From Primula veris (Eukaryota > Streptophyta > Magnoliopsida > Ericales > Primulaceae): a stretch of DNA of 64,000 bases. Position 1 is the stretch's first letter; every line of letters begins with the position of its first letter. The DNA lies in assembly GCA_963682055.1 (NCBI GenBank), contig OY821744.1:23660967-23724966 (forward strand), in the 5' to 3' direction. Position numbers and translations under genes: made by a program. The notes under the pieces are model-generated. The model was not told the DNA's origin. It ran no database searches and worked only from the letters and a program-made list of their open reading frames with translations. Positions 1 through 13,002 of this stretch are shown here, piece by piece.

Positions 1-880
1 AAACCTATAAATATAAACAAAATGTCGATAAACAATAAAGTCGGTAGAAACCGTGTACTATAGGCCATAAATCCAAGAAAAAAAATGAGGAATATTCCCT
101 ACATATGCAAGAACATTACCTAAACCCTAAACCTGAAACCCTACACCCTGAAACCAAAACCCTAAACCCTAAAACCTATAAATATAAACAAAATGTCGAT
201 AAACAAAAAAGTCTGTAGAAACCGTGTACTATAATAGGCCATAAATCCAAGAAAAAAAATGAGGAATATTCCCTACATATGCAAGAACATTTCCTAAACC
301 CTAAACCTAAAACCCTAAACCCTAAAACCGACAAATGTAAATAAAATGTCAAAAAACAAAAAAGTCGGTAAAACCCGTGTACTATTGGCCATAAATCCAA
401 GAAAAAAAAATGAGGAATATTCCCTACATATGCAAGAACATTAACTAAACCCTAAACCCTAAAACCAAAATCCTAAACCCTAAACCCTAAACCATACAAA
501 TATAAATAAAATGTCAAAAAACAAAAAAGTCGGTAAAGCCCGTGTACTATAGGCCATAAATCCAAGAAAAAAAATGAGGAATATTCCCTACATATGCAAG
601 AACATTACCTAAACCCTAAACCTGAAACCCTAAACCCTAAAACCTACAAATATAAATAAAATGTCAAAGAACAAAAAAGTCGGTAAAAACCGTGTACTAT
701 TGGCCATAAATCCAAGAAAAAAAAAAGAGCAATATTCCCTACATATGCAAGAACATTACCTAAACCCTAAACCCTGAAACCAAAACCCTAAACCCGAAAA
801 CCAATAAATATAAACAAAATGTCGATAAACAAAAAAGTCTGTAGAAACCGTGTACTATAATAGGCCATAAATCCAAGAAA
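1..880 (+). repeat. Partial HOR copy with internal 800-bp duplication (left edge)
   Basis: The first 880 bases repeat the following segment at an offset of 800 bp, or five monomers. GTCTGTAG at 211 matches 1011, and the run with AAGAACATTTCC at about 290 matches about 1090. The AAACAATAAAG variant at about 30 marks the start of an HOR copy and recurs at 3051, 5600 and 7695. The array clearly continues beyond the left edge. Confidence 0.82.
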
Positions 881-3050
881 AAAAAGGAGGAATATTCACT
901 ACATATGCAAGAACATTACCTAAACCCTAAACCTGAAACCCTAAACCCTGAAACCAAAACCCTAAACCCTAAAACCTATAAATATAAACAAAATGTCGAT
1001 AAACAAAAAAGTCTGTAGAAACCGTGTACTATAATAGGCCATCAATCCAAGAAAAAAAATGAGGAATATTCCCTACATATGCAAGAACATTTCCTAAACC
1101 CTAAACCTGAAACCCTAAACCCTAAAACCTACAAATGTAAATAAAATGTCAAAAAACAAAAAAGTCGGTAAAAACCCGTGTACTATTGGCCATAAATCCA
1201 AGAAAAAAAAAGAGGAATATTCCCTACATATGCAAGAACATTAACTAAACCCTAAACCCTAAAACCAAAACCCTAAACCCTAAACCATACAAATATAAAT
1301 AAAATGTCAAAAAACAAAAAAGTCGGTAAAACCCGTGTACTATAGGCCATAAATCCAAGAAAAAAAATGAGGAATATTCCCTACATATGCATGAACATTA
1401 CCTAAACCCTAAACCTAAAAACCTAAACCCTAATACCAAAACCCTAAACCCTAAATCATACAAATATAAATAAAATGTCAGAAAACAAAAAAGTCGGTAA
1501 AACCCTAGGCCATAAATCCAAGAAAAAAAATGAGGAATACTCCTTACATATGCAAGATTATTACCTAAACCCTAAACCTGAAACCCTAAACCCTAAAACC
1601 TACAAATATAAATAAAATGTCAAAAAACAAAAAAGTCGGTAAATCCCGTGTACTATTGGCCATAAATCCAAGAAAAAAAAATGAGGAATATTCCCTACAT
1701 ATGCAAGAACATTACCTAAACCCTAAACCTGAAACCCTAAACCTTAAATCCAAAACCCTAAACCCTAAAACCTATAAATATAAACAAAATGTCGATAAAC
1801 AAAAAAGTCGGTAGAAACCGTGTACTATAGGCCATAAATCAAAGAAAAAAAATGAGGAATATTCCCTACATATGAAAGAACATTACCTAAACCCTAAACC
1901 TGAAACCCTAAACCCTAAAACCTACAAATATAAATAAAATGTCAAAAAACAAAAAAGTCGGTAAAACCCGTGTACTATTGGCCATAAATCCAAGAAAAAA
2001 AAATGAGGAATATTCCCTACATATGCAAGAACAATACCTAAACCCTAAACCTGAAACTCTAAACCCTAAAACCTACAAATATAAATAAAATGTCAAAAAA
2101 CAAAAAAGTCGGAAAAACCCGTGTACTATTGGCCATAAATCCAAGAAAAAAAAGAGAGGAATATTCCCTACATATGCAAGAACATTACCTAAACCCTAAA
2201 CCTAAAACCCTAAACCCTAAATCCAAAACCCTAAACCCTAAAACCTATAAATATAAACAAAATGTCGATAAACAAAAAAGTCGGTAGAAACCGTGTACTA
2301 TAGGCCATAAATCCAAGAAAAAAAATGAGGAATATTCCCTACAAATGCAAGAACATTACCTAAACCCTAAACACTAAACCTGAAACCCTTAACCCTAAAA
2401 CCTACAAATGTAAATAAAATGTCAAAAAACAAAAAAGTCGGTAAAACTCGTGTACTATAGGCCATAAATCCAAGAAAAAAAAATGAGGAATATTCCCTAC
2501 ATATGCAAGAACATTACCTAAACCCTAAACCTGAAACCCTAAACCCTAAACCCTACAAATATAAATAAAATGTCAAAAAACAAAAGAGTCGGTAAAACCT
2601 GTGTACTATTGGCCATAAATCCAAGAAAAAAAAATGAGGAATATTCCCTACATATGCAAGAACATTACCTAAACCCTAAACCTGAAACCCTAAACCCTAA
2701 AACCTACAAATATAAATAAAATGTCAAAAAACAAAAAAGTCGGTAAAACCCGTGTACTATTTGGCCATAAATACAAGAAAAAAAATGAGAAATATTCCCT
2801 ACATATGCAAGAACATTACCTAAACCCTAAATCTGAAACCTTAGACCCTAAAACCTACAATATAAATAAAATGTCAAAAAACAAAAATGTCGGTAAAACC
2901 TGTGTACTATTGGGCATAAATCCAAGAAAAAAAAATGAGGAATATTCCCTACATATGCAAGAACATTACCTAAACCCTAAACCTGAAACCCTAAACCCTA
3001 AATCCAAAACCCTAAACCCTAAAACCTATAAATATAAACAAAATGTCGAT
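881..3050 (+). repeat. 2,549-bp HOR, copy lacking two monomers
   Basis: Variants here recur 2,221 bp downstream at the left end (AACCTGAAAC 930 to 3151; GTCTGTAG 1011 to 3232; ATG 1617 to 3838). Towards the right end they recur at 2,543 to 2,549 bp (2090 to 4633; 2805 to 5354). The jump of about 322 bp places a two-monomer difference between about 1,620 and 2,090: the next copy has two extra monomers around 4,160-4,480. Confidence 0.85.
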
Positions 3051-5599
3051 AAACAATAAAGTCGGTAGAAACCGTGTACTATAGGCCATAAATCCAAGAA
3101 AAAAAATGAGGAATATTCCCTACATATGCAAGAACATTACCTAAACCCTAAACCTGAAACCCTAAACCCTGAAACCAAAACCCTAAACCCTAAAACCTAT
3201 AAATATAAACAAAATGTCGATAAACAAAAAAGTCTGTAGAAACCGTGTACTATAATAGGCCATAAATCCAAGAAAAAAAATGAGGAATATTCCCTACATA
3301 TGCAAGAACATTTCCTAAACCCTAAACCTAAAACCCTAAACCCTAAAACCTACAAATGTAAATAAAATGTCAAAAAACAAAAAAGTCGGTAAAACCCGTG
3401 TACTATTGGCCATAAATCCAAGAAAAAAAAAGAGGAATATTCCCTACATATGCAAGAACATTAACTAAACCCTAAACCCTAAAACCAAAACCCTAAACCC
3501 TAAACCATACAAATATAAATAAAATGTCAAAAAACAAAAAAGTCGGTAAAACCCGTGTACTATATAGGCCATAAATCCAAGAAAAAAAATGAGGAATATT
3601 CCCTACATATGCAAGAACATTATCTAAACCCTAAACCTAAAAACCTAAACCCTAATACCAAAACCCTAAACCCTAAATCATACAAATATAAATAAAATGT
3701 CAGGAAAAAAAAAGTCGGTAAAACCCTAGGCCATAAATCCAAGAAAAAAAATGAGGAATACTCCTTACATATGCAAGATTATTACCTAAACCCTAAACCT
3801 GAAACCCTAAACCCTAAAACCTACAAATATAAATAAAATGTCAAAAAACAAAAAAGTCGGTAAATCCCGTGTACTATTGGCCATAAATCCAAGAAAAAAA
3901 AATGAGGAATATTCCCTACATATGCAAGAACATTACCTAAACCCTAAACCTGAAACCCTAAACCCTAAATCCAAAACCCTAAACCCTAAAACCTATAAAT
4001 ATAAACAACATGTCGATAAACAAAAAAGTCGGTAGAAACCGTGTACTATAGGCCATAAATAAAAGAAAAAAAATGAGGAATATTCCCTACATATGAAAGA
4101 ACATTACCTAAACCCTAAACCTGAAACCCTAAACCCTAAAACCTACAAATATAAATAAAATGTCAAAAAACAAAAAAATCGGTAAAACCCGTGTACTATT
4201 GGCCATAAATCCAAGAAAAAAAAATGAGGAATATTCCCTACATATGCAAGAACATTACCTAAACCCTAAACCTGAAACCCTAAACCCTAAATCCAAAACC
4301 CTAAACCCTAAAACCTATAAATATAAACAAAATGTCGATAAACAAAAAAGTCGGTAGAAACCGTGTACTATAGGCCATAAATCAAAGAAAAAAAATGAGG
4401 AATATTCTCTACATATGAAAGAACATTACCTAAACCCTAAACCTGAAACCCTAAACCCTAAAACCTACAAATATAAATAAAATGTCAAAAAACAAAAAAA
4501 TCGGTAAAACCCGTGTACTATTGGCCATAAATCCAAGAAAAAAAAATGAGGAATATTCCCTACATATGCAAGAACATTACCTAAACCCTAAACCTGAAAC
4601 TCTAAACCCTAAAACCTACAAATATAAATAAAATGTCAAAAAACAAAAAAGTCGGAAAAACCCGTGTACTATTGGCCATAAATCCAAGAAAAAAAAGAGA
4701 GGAATATTCCCTACATATGCAAGAACATTACCTAAACCCTAAACCTAAAACCCTAAACCCTAAATCCAAAACCCTAAACCCTAAAACCTATAATTATAAA
4801 CAAAATGTCGATAAACAAAAAAGTCGGTAGAAACAGTGTACTATAGGCCATAAATCCAAGAAAAAAAATGAGGAATATTCCCTACAAATGCAAGAACATT
4901 ACCTAAACCCTAAACACTAAACCTGAAACCCTTAACCCTAAAACCTACAAATGTAAATAAAATGTCAAAAAACAAAAAAGTCGGTAAAACCCGTGTACTA
5001 TAGGCCATAAATCCAAGAAAAAAAAATGAGGAATATTCCCTACATATGCAAGAACATTACCTAAACCCTAAACCTGAAACCCTAAACCCTAAACCCTACA
5101 AATATAAACAAAATGTCAAAAAACAAAAAAGTCGGTAAAACCCGTGTACTATTGGCCATAAATCCAAGAAAAAAAAATGAGGAATATTCCCTACATATGC
5201 AAGAACATTACCTAAACCCTAAACCTGAAACCCTAAACCCTAAACCCTAAAACATACAAATATAAATAAAATGTCAAAAAACAAAAAAGTCGGTAAAACC
5301 CGTGTACTATTGGCCATAAATACAAGAAAAAAAATGAGAAATATTCTCTACATATGCAAGAACATTACCTAAACCCTAAATCTGAAACCTTAGACCCTAA
5401 AACCTACAATATAAATAAAATGTCAATAAACAAAAATGTCGGTAAAACCTGTGTACTATTACCCATAAATCCAAGAAAAAAAAATGAGGAATATTCCCTA
5501 CATATGCAAGAACATTACCTAAACCCTAAACCTGAAACCCTAAACCCTAAATTCAAAACCCTAAACCCTAAAACCTATAAATATAAACAAAATGTCGAT
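3051..5599 (+). repeat. 2,549-bp higher-order repeat, complete copy (16 monomers)
   Basis: Start and end are set by the AAACAATAAAG variant at 3051 and 5600, exactly 2,549 bp apart. The rare TATATAGGCC variant at 3561 recurs at 6110 and the ATG at 3838 recurs at 6387, both at 2,549 bp. I count 16 GGCC-type landmarks, giving a mean monomer of about 159 bp. An odd variant near 5460 reads ACCCATAAATCC in place of GGCCATAAATCC. Confidence 0.88.
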
Positions 5600-6368
5600 A
5601 AACAATAAAGTCGGTAGAAACCGTGTACTATAGGCCATAAATCCAAGAAAAAAAATGAGGAATATTCCCTACATATGCAAGAACATTACCTAAACCCTAA
5701 ACCTGAAACCCTAAACCCTGAAACCAAAACCCTAAACCCTAAAACCTATAAATATAAACAAAATGTCGATAAACAAAAAAGTCTGTAGAAACCGTGTACT
5801 ATAATAGGCCATAAATCCAAGAAAAAAAATGAGGAATATTCCCTACATATGCAAGAACATTTCCTAAACCCTAAACCTAAAACCCTAAACCCTAAAACCT
5901 ACAAATGTAAATAAAATGTCAAAAAACAAAAAAGTCGGTAAAACCCGTGTACTATTGGCCATAAATCCAAGAAAAAAAAAGAGGAATATTCCCTACATAT
6001 GCAAGAACATTAACTAAACCCTAAACCCTAAAACCAAAACCCTAAACCCTAAACCATACAAATATAAATAAAATGTCAAAAAACAAAAAAGTCGGTAAAA
6101 CCCGTGTACTATATAGGCCATAAATCCAAGAAAAAAAATGAGGAATATTCCCTACATATGCAAGAACATTATCTAAACCCTAAACCTAAAAACCTAAACC
6201 CTAATACCAAAACCCTAAACCCTAAATCATACAAATATAAATAAAATGTCAGGAAAAAAAAAGTCGGTAAAACCCTAGGCCATAAATCCAAGAAAAAAAA
6301 TGAGGAATACTCCTTACATATGCAAGAATATTACCTAAACCCTAAACCTGAAACCCTAAACCCTAAAA

Positions 6369-6540
6369 CCTACAAATATAAATAAAATGTCAAAAAACAA
6401 AAAAGTCGGTAAAACCCGTGTACTATTGGCCATAAATCCAAGAAAAAAAAATGAGGAATATTCCCTACATATGCAAGAACATTACCTAAACCCTAAACCT
6501 GAAACCCTAAACCCTAAATCCAAAACCCTAAACCCTAAAA
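6369..6540 (+). repeat. Exemplar monomer, class A with long tail (172 bp)
   Basis: This copy shows the class A core at 6369-6484 (116 bp). It begins CCTACAAATATAAATAAAATG, carries GTCGGTAAAACCCGTG and TATTGGCCAT, has a run of nine A before TGAGG, and ends GCAAGAACATTA. The tail at 6485-6540 is 56 bp, exactly eight heptamers: CCTAAAC, CCTAAAC, CTGAAAC, CCTAAAC, CCTAAAT, CCAAAAC, CCTAAAC, CCTAAAA. A long-tailed class A monomer followed by a class B monomer is the arrangement that gives the recurrent 65-codon open frame. Confidence 0.93.
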
Positions 6541-6690
6541 CCTATAAATATAAACAAAATGTCGATAAACAAAAAAGTCGGTAGAAACCGTGTACTATAG
6601 GCCATAAATCAAAGAAAAAAAATGAGGAATATTCCCTACATATGAAAGAACATTACCTAAACCCTAAACCTGAAACCCTAAACCCTAAAA
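6541..6690 (+). repeat. Exemplar monomer, class B with short tail (150 bp)
   Basis: The core at 6541-6655 (115 bp) begins CCTATAAATATAAACAAAAT and carries GTCGATAAAC, GTCGGTAGAAACCGTG and ACTATAGGCC, with eight rather than nine A before TGAGG. The tail at 6656-6690 is 35 bp, exactly five heptamers: CCTAAAC, CCTAAAC, CTGAAAC, CCTAAAC, CCTAAAA. Class B differs from class A at several linked positions (ATAAAC versus ATAAAT, GTCGAT versus GTCAAA, TAGAAACC versus TAAAACCC), so the two are old, separately maintained lineages. Confidence 0.92.
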
Positions 6691-6841
6691 CCTACAAATA
6701 TAAATAAAATGTCAAAAAACAAAAAAGTCGGTAAAACCCGTGTACTATTGGCCATAAATCCAAGAAAAAAAAGAGAGGAATATTCCCTACATATGCAAGA
6801 ACATTACCTAAACCCTAAACCTGAAACCCTAAACCCTAAAA
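6691..6841 (+). repeat. Exemplar monomer, class A with short tail (151 bp)
   Basis: The left part is a class A core beginning CCTACAAATATAAATAAAAT. The tail has five heptamers, which accounts for the 21-bp difference from the long-tailed class A monomer at 6369-6540. The core carries the local variant AAAAGAGAGGAA in place of AAAATGAGGAA. That variant is shared with the monomers near 2150, 4695 and 15340, marking common descent. Confidence 0.9.
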
Positions 6842-8894
6842 CCTATAAATATAAACAAAATGTCGATAAACAAAAAAGTCTGTAGAAACCGTGTACTATA
6901 ATAGGCCATAAATCCAAGAAAAAAAATGAGGAATATTCCCTACAAATGCAAGAACATTACCTAAACCCTAAACACTAAACCTGAAACCCTTAACCCTAAA
7001 ACCTACAAATGTAAATAAAATGTCAAAAAACAAAAAAGTCGGGAAAACCCGTGTACTATTGGCCATAAATCCAAGAAAAAAAAATGAGGAATATTCCCTA
7101 CATATGCAAGAACATTACCTAAACCCTAAACCTGAAACCCTAAACCCTAAAACCTACAAATATAAATAAAATGTCAAAAAACAAAAAAGTCGGTAAAACC
7201 CGTGTACTATTGGCCATAAATCCAAGAAAAAAATGAGAAATATTACCTACATAAGCAAGAACATTACCTAAAACCTAAACCTGAAACCCTAAACCCTAAA
7301 TCCAAAACCCTAAACCCTAAAACCTATAAATATAAACAAAATGTCGATAAACAAAAAAGTCGGTAGAAACCGTGTACTATAGGCCATAAATCCAAGAAAA
7401 AAAAATGAGCAATATTCCCTACATATGCAAGAACACTACCTAGACCCTAAACCTGAAACCCTAAACCCTAAAACCAAAACCCTAAACCCTAAAACCTATA
7501 AATATAAACAAAATGTCGATAAACAAAAAAGTCTGTAGAAACCGTGTACTATAATAGGCCATAAATCCAAGAAAAAAAAGGAGGAATATTCACTACATAT
7601 GCAAGAACATTACCTAAACCCTAAACCTGAAACCCTAAACCCTAAATCCAAAACCCTAAACCCTAAAACATATAAATATAAACAAAATGTCGATAAACAA
7701 TAAAGTCGGTAGAAACCGTGTACTATAGGCCATAAATCCAAGAAAAAAAATGAGGAATATTCCCTACATATGCAAGAACATTACCTAAACCCTAAACCCT
7801 GAAACCAAAACCCTAAACCCTAAAACCTATAAATATAAACAAAATGTCGATAAACAAAAAAGTCTGTAGAAACCGTGTACTATAATAGGCCATCAATCCA
7901 AGAAAAAAAATGAGGAATATTCCCTACATATGCAAGAACATTTTCTAAACCCTAAACCTGAAACCGTAAACCCTAAAACCTACAAATGTAAATAAAATGT
8001 CAAAAAACAAAAAAGTCGGTAAAACCCGTGTACTATTGGCCATAAATCCAAGAAAAAAAAATGAGGAATATTCCCTACATATGCAAGAACATTAACTAAA
8101 CCCTAAACCCTAAACCATACAAATATAAATAAAATGTCAAAAAACAAAAAAGTCGGTAAAACCAGTGTACTATAGGCCATAAATCCAAGAAAAAAAATGA
8201 GGAATATTCCCTACATATGCAAGAACATTACCTAAACCCTAAACCTAAAAACCTAAACCCTAATACCAAAACCCTAAACCCTAAATCATACAAATATAAA
8301 TAAAATGTCAGAAAACAAAAAAGTCGGTAAAACCCTAGGCCATAAATCCAAGAAAAAAAATGAGGAATACTCCTTACATATGCAAGAATATTACCTAAAC
8401 CCTAAACCCTAAAACCTACAAATATAAATAAAATGTCAAAAAACAAAAAAGTCGGTAAATCCCGTGTACTATTGGCCATAAATCCAAGAAAAAAAAATGA
8501 GGAATATTCCCTACATATGCAAGAACATTACCTAAATCCTAAACCTGAATCCCTAAACCCTAAATCCAAAACCCTAAACCCTAAAACCTATAAATATAAA
8601 CAAAATGTCGATAAACAAAAAAAGTCGGTAGAAACCGTGTACTATAGGCCATAAATCCAAAAAAAAAAAGAGGAATATTCCCTACATATGCAAGAACATT
8701 ACCTAAACCCTAAACCCTAAAACCAAAACCCTAAACCCTAAACCATAAAAATATAAATAAAATGTCAAAAAACAAAAAAGTCGGTAAAACCCGTGTACTA
8801 TTGGCCATAAATCTAAGAAAAAAAAATGAGGAATATTCCCTACATATGCAAGAACATTACCTAAACCCTAAACCTGAAACCCTAAACCCTAAAA

Positions 8895-10318
8895 CCTACA
8901 AATAAAAATAAAATGTCAAAAAACAAAAAAGTCGGTAAAACCCGTGTACTATTGGCCATAAATCCAAGAAAAAAAATGAGAAATATTCCCTACATATGCA
9001 AGAACATTACCTAAAACCTAAACCTGAAACCCTAAACCCTAAATCCAAAACCCTAAACCCTAAAACCTATAAATATAAACAAAATGTCGATAAACAAAAA
9101 AGTCGGTAGAAACCGTGTACTATAGGCCATAAATCCAAGAAAAAAAATGAGGAATATTCCCTACATATGAAAGAACATTACCTAAACCCTAAACCTGAAA
9201 CCCTAAACCCTAAAACCTACAAATATAAATAAAATGTCAAAAAACAAAAAAGTCGGTAAAACCCGTGTACTATAGGCCATAAATCTAAGAAAAAAAATGA
9301 GGAATATTCCCTACATATGCAAGAAAATTACCTAAACCCTAAACCCTAAAACCAAAACCCTAAACCCTAAAACCTATAAATATAAACAAAATGTCGATAA
9401 ACAAAAAAGTCTGTAGAAACCGTGTACTATAATAGGCCATAAATCCAAGAAAAAAATGAGGAATATTCCCTACATATGCAAGAACATTACCTAAACCCCA
9501 AACCTGAAACCCTAAACCCTAAAACCTATAAATATAAACAAAATGTCGATAAACAAAAAACTTTGTAGAAACCGTGTACTATAATAGGCCATAAATCCAA
9601 GAAAAAAAATGAGGAATATTCCCTACATATGCAAGAACGTTACCTAAACCCTAAACCTGAAACCCTAAACCCTAAAACCTACAAATGTAAATAAATGTCA
9701 AAAAACAAAAAAGTCGGTAAAATCCGTGTACTAGGCCATAAATCCAAGAAAAAAAAATGAGGAATATTCCCTACATATGCAAGAACATTAACTAAACCCT
9801 AAACCCTAAAACCAAAACCCTAAACCCTAAACCATACAAATATAAATAAAATGTCAAAAAACAAAAAAGTCGGTAAAACCCGTGTACTATAGGCCATAAA
9901 TCCAAGAAAAAAAAAGAGGAATATTCACTACATATGCAAGAACATTACCTAAACCCTAAACCTAAAACCCTAAACCCTAATACCAAAACCCTAAACCCTA
10001 AATCATACTAATATAAATAAAATGTCAGAAAACAAAAAAGTCGGTAAAACCCTAGGCCATAAATCCAAGAAAAAAAATGAGGAATACTCCTTACATATGC
10101 AAGAATATTAACTAAACCCTAAACCTAAAACCCAAAAGCCTAACACCAAAACCCTAAACCCTAAATCATACAAATATAAATAAAATGTCAGAAAACAAAA
10201 AAGTCGGTAAAACCCGTGTACTATTGGCCATAAATCCAAGAAAAAAAACATGAGGAATACTCCTTACATATGCAAGAACATTACCTAAACCCTAAACCTG
10301 AAACCCTAAACCCTAAAA
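8895..10318 (+). repeat. 1,424-bp higher-order repeat, copy 1 (9 monomers)
   Basis: Marker variants repeat at exactly 1,424 bp: TGAGAAATATTCC (8981 to 10405), CATATGAAAGAACATT (9167 to 10591), and the CCTAC monomer start (8895 to 10319). Internal markers include AAACTTTGTAGAAACC, a CCCCAAACC tail, AAGAACGTTACC, and TCCGTGTACTAGGCC with a short deletion. I count nine monomers, mean about 158 bp. This copy differs slightly from copy 2 at its first bases (AATAAAAATAAAATG). Confidence 0.92.
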
Positions 10319-11742
10319 CCTACAAATATAAATAAAATGTCAAAAAACAAAAAAGTCGGTAAAACCCGTGTACTATTGGCCATAAATCCAAGAAAAAAAA
10401 TGAGAAATATTCCCTACATATGCAAGAACATTACCTAAAACCTAAACCTGAAACCCTAAACCCTAAATCCAAAACCCTAAACCCTAAAACCTATAAATAT
10501 AAACAAAATGTCGATAAACAAAAAAGTCGGTAGAAACCGTGTACTATAGGCCATAAATCCAAGAAAAAAAATGAGGAATATTCCCTACATATGAAAGAAC
10601 ATTATCTAAACCCTAAACCTGAAACCCTAAACCCTAAAACCTACAAATATAAATAAAATGTCAAAAAACAAAAAAGTCGGTAAAACCCGTGTACTATAGG
10701 CCATAAATCTAAGAAAAAAAATGAGGAATATTCCCTACATATGCAAGAAAATTACCTAAACCCTAAACCCTAAAACCAAAACCCTAAACCCTAAAACCTA
10801 TAAATATATACAAAATGTCGATAAACAAAAAAGTCTGTAGAAACCGTGTACTATAATAGGCCATAAATCCAAGAAAAAAATGAGGAATATTCCCTACATA
10901 TGCAAGAACATTACCTAAACCCCAAACCTGAAACCCTAAACCCTAAAACCTATAAATATAAACAAAATGTCGATAAACAAAAAACTTTGTAGAAACCGTG
11001 TACTATAATAGGCCATAAATCCAAGAAAAAAAATGAGGAATATTCCCTACATATGCAAGAACGTTACCTAAACCCTAAACCTGAAACCCTAAACCCTAAA
11101 ACCTACAAATGTAAATAAATGTCAAAAAACAAAAAAGTCGGTAAAATCCGTGTACTAGGCCATAAATCCAAGAAAAAAAAATGAGGAATATTCCCTACAT
11201 ATGCAAGAACATTAACTAAACCCTAAACCCTAAAACCAAAACCCTAAACCCTAAACCATACAAATATAAATAAAATGTCAAAAAACAAAAAAGTCGGTAA
11301 AACCCGTGTACTATAGGCCATAAATCCAAGAAAAAAAAAGAGGAATATTCACTACATATGCAAGAACATTACCTAAACCCTAAACCTAAAACCCTAAACC
11401 CTAATACCAAAACCCTAAACCCTAAATCATACTAATATAAATAAAATGTCAGAAAACAAAAAAGTCGGTAAAACCCTAGGCCATAAATCCAAGAAAAAAA
11501 ATGAGGAATACTCCTTACATATGCAAGAATATTAACTAAACCCTAAACCTAAAACCCAAAAGCCTAACACCAAAACCCTAAACCCTAAATCATACAAATA
11601 TAAATAAAATGTCAGAAAACAAAAAAGTCGGTAAAACCCGTGTACTATTGGCCATAAATCCAAGAAAAAAAACATGAGGAATACTCCTTACATATGCAAG
11701 AACATTACCTAAACCCTAAACCTGAAACCCTAAACCCTAAAA
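10319..11742 (+). repeat. 1,424-bp higher-order repeat, copy 2 (9 monomers)
   Basis: This copy is nearly identical to copy 1 by eye, including rare variants such as CTAATATAAATAAAATG, CCCAAAAGCCTAACACC and AAAACATGAGGAATACTCC. It differs by a few bases, for example ATAAATATATACAAAATG in place of ATAAATATAAACAAAATG. The near identity against much larger differences between monomers implies recent duplication of the nine-monomer block as a unit. Confidence 0.93.
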
Positions 11743-13002
11743 CCTACAAATATAAATAAAATGTCAAAAAACAAAAAAGTCGGTAAAACCCGTGTACTAT
11801 TGGCCATAAATCCAAGAAAAAAAATGAGAAATATTCCCTACATATGCAAGAACATTACCTAAAACCTAAACCTGAAACCCTAAACCCTAAATCCAAAACC
11901 CTAAACCCTAAAACCTATAAATATAAACAAAATGTCGATAAACAAAAAAGTCGGTAGAAACCGTGTACTATAGGCCATAAATCCAAGAAAAAAAATGAGG
12001 AATATTCCCTACATATGAAAGAACATTACCTAAACCCTAAACCTGAAACCCTAAACCCTAAAACCTACAAATATAAATAAAATGTCAAAAAACAAAAAAG
12101 TCGGTAAAACCCGTGTACTATAGGCCATAAATCTAAGAAAAAAAATGAGGAATATTCCCTACATATGCAAGAAAATTACCTAAACCCTAAACCCTAAAAC
12201 CAAAACCCTAAACCCTAAAACCTATAAATATATACAAAATGTCGATAAACAAAAAAGTCTGTAGAAACCGTGTACTATAATAGGCCATAAATCCAAGAAA
12301 AAAATGAGGAATATTCCCTACATATGCAAGAACATTACCTAAACCCCAAACCTGAAACCCTAAACCCTAAAACCTATAAATATAAACAAAATGTCGATAA
12401 ACAAAAAACTTTGTAGAAACCGTGTACTATAATAGGCCATAAATCCAAGAAAAAAAATGAGGAATATTCCCTACATATGCAAGAACGTTACCTAAACCCT
12501 AAACCTGAAACCCTAAACCCTAAAACCTACAAATGTAAATAAATGTCAAAAAACAAAAAAGTCGGTAAAATCCGTGTACTAGGCCATAAATCCAAGAAAA
12601 AAAAATGAGGAATATTCCCTACATATGCAAGAACATTAACTAAACCCTAAACCCTAAAACCAAAACCCTAAACCCTAAACCATACAAATATAAATAAAAT
12701 GTCAAAAAACAAAAAAGTCGGTAAAACCCGTGTACTATAGGCCATAAATCCAAGAAAAAAAAGAGGAATATTCACTACATATGCAAGAACATTACCTAAA
12801 CCCTAAACCTAAAACCCTAAACCCTAATACCAAAACCCTAAACCCTAAATCATACAAATATAAATAAAATGTCAGAAAACAAAAAAGTCGGTAAAACCCG
12901 TGTACTATTGGCCATAAATCCAAGAAAAAAAACATGAGGAATACTCCTTACATATGCAAGAACATTACCTAAACCCTAAACCTGAAACCCTAAACCCTAA
13001 AA
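11743..13002 (+). repeat. 1,424-bp higher-order repeat, copy 3, one monomer short (1,260 bp)
   Basis: This copy tracks copy 2 at 1,424 bp and shares its TATATACAAAATG variant, so it is closer to copy 2 than to copy 1. Near 12,840 the class C monomer with CCTAGG is missing and the sequence passes directly to the following CATACAAATATAAATAAAAT monomer, a loss of 164 bp. The next block start falls at 13003. Confidence 0.9.

Larger units (their letters stand above)
5600..8894 (+). repeat. 2,549-bp HOR, rearranged third copy and related monomers
   Basis: Sequence follows the previous copy at 2,549 bp until about 6,710-6,770. It then jumps within one monomer to the AGAGAGGAA type found near 4,695, skipping about three monomers. 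A further AAACAATAAAG marker at 7695 starts another partial copy, 2,095 bp after the last, and GTCGGTAAATCCCGTG at about 8450 matches 1640 and 3860. An AAAAAAAGTCGG length variant occurs near 8616. Confidence 0.8.

Noticed and set aside
176..400. Minus-strand open frame of 74 codons, and a similar one at 42391-42609
   Set aside because: They read the antisense of core and tail (Phe, Leu, Gly-rich, GFRVLGLGFR type), are not kept in equivalent HOR copies, and have no recognisable feature.
2721..3059. 112-codon open frame
   Set aside because: It spans more than one monomer because a local insertion (TATTTGGCC) and small changes shift the frame. Its sequence is the same repeat translation and its equivalents in other HOR copies are interrupted.
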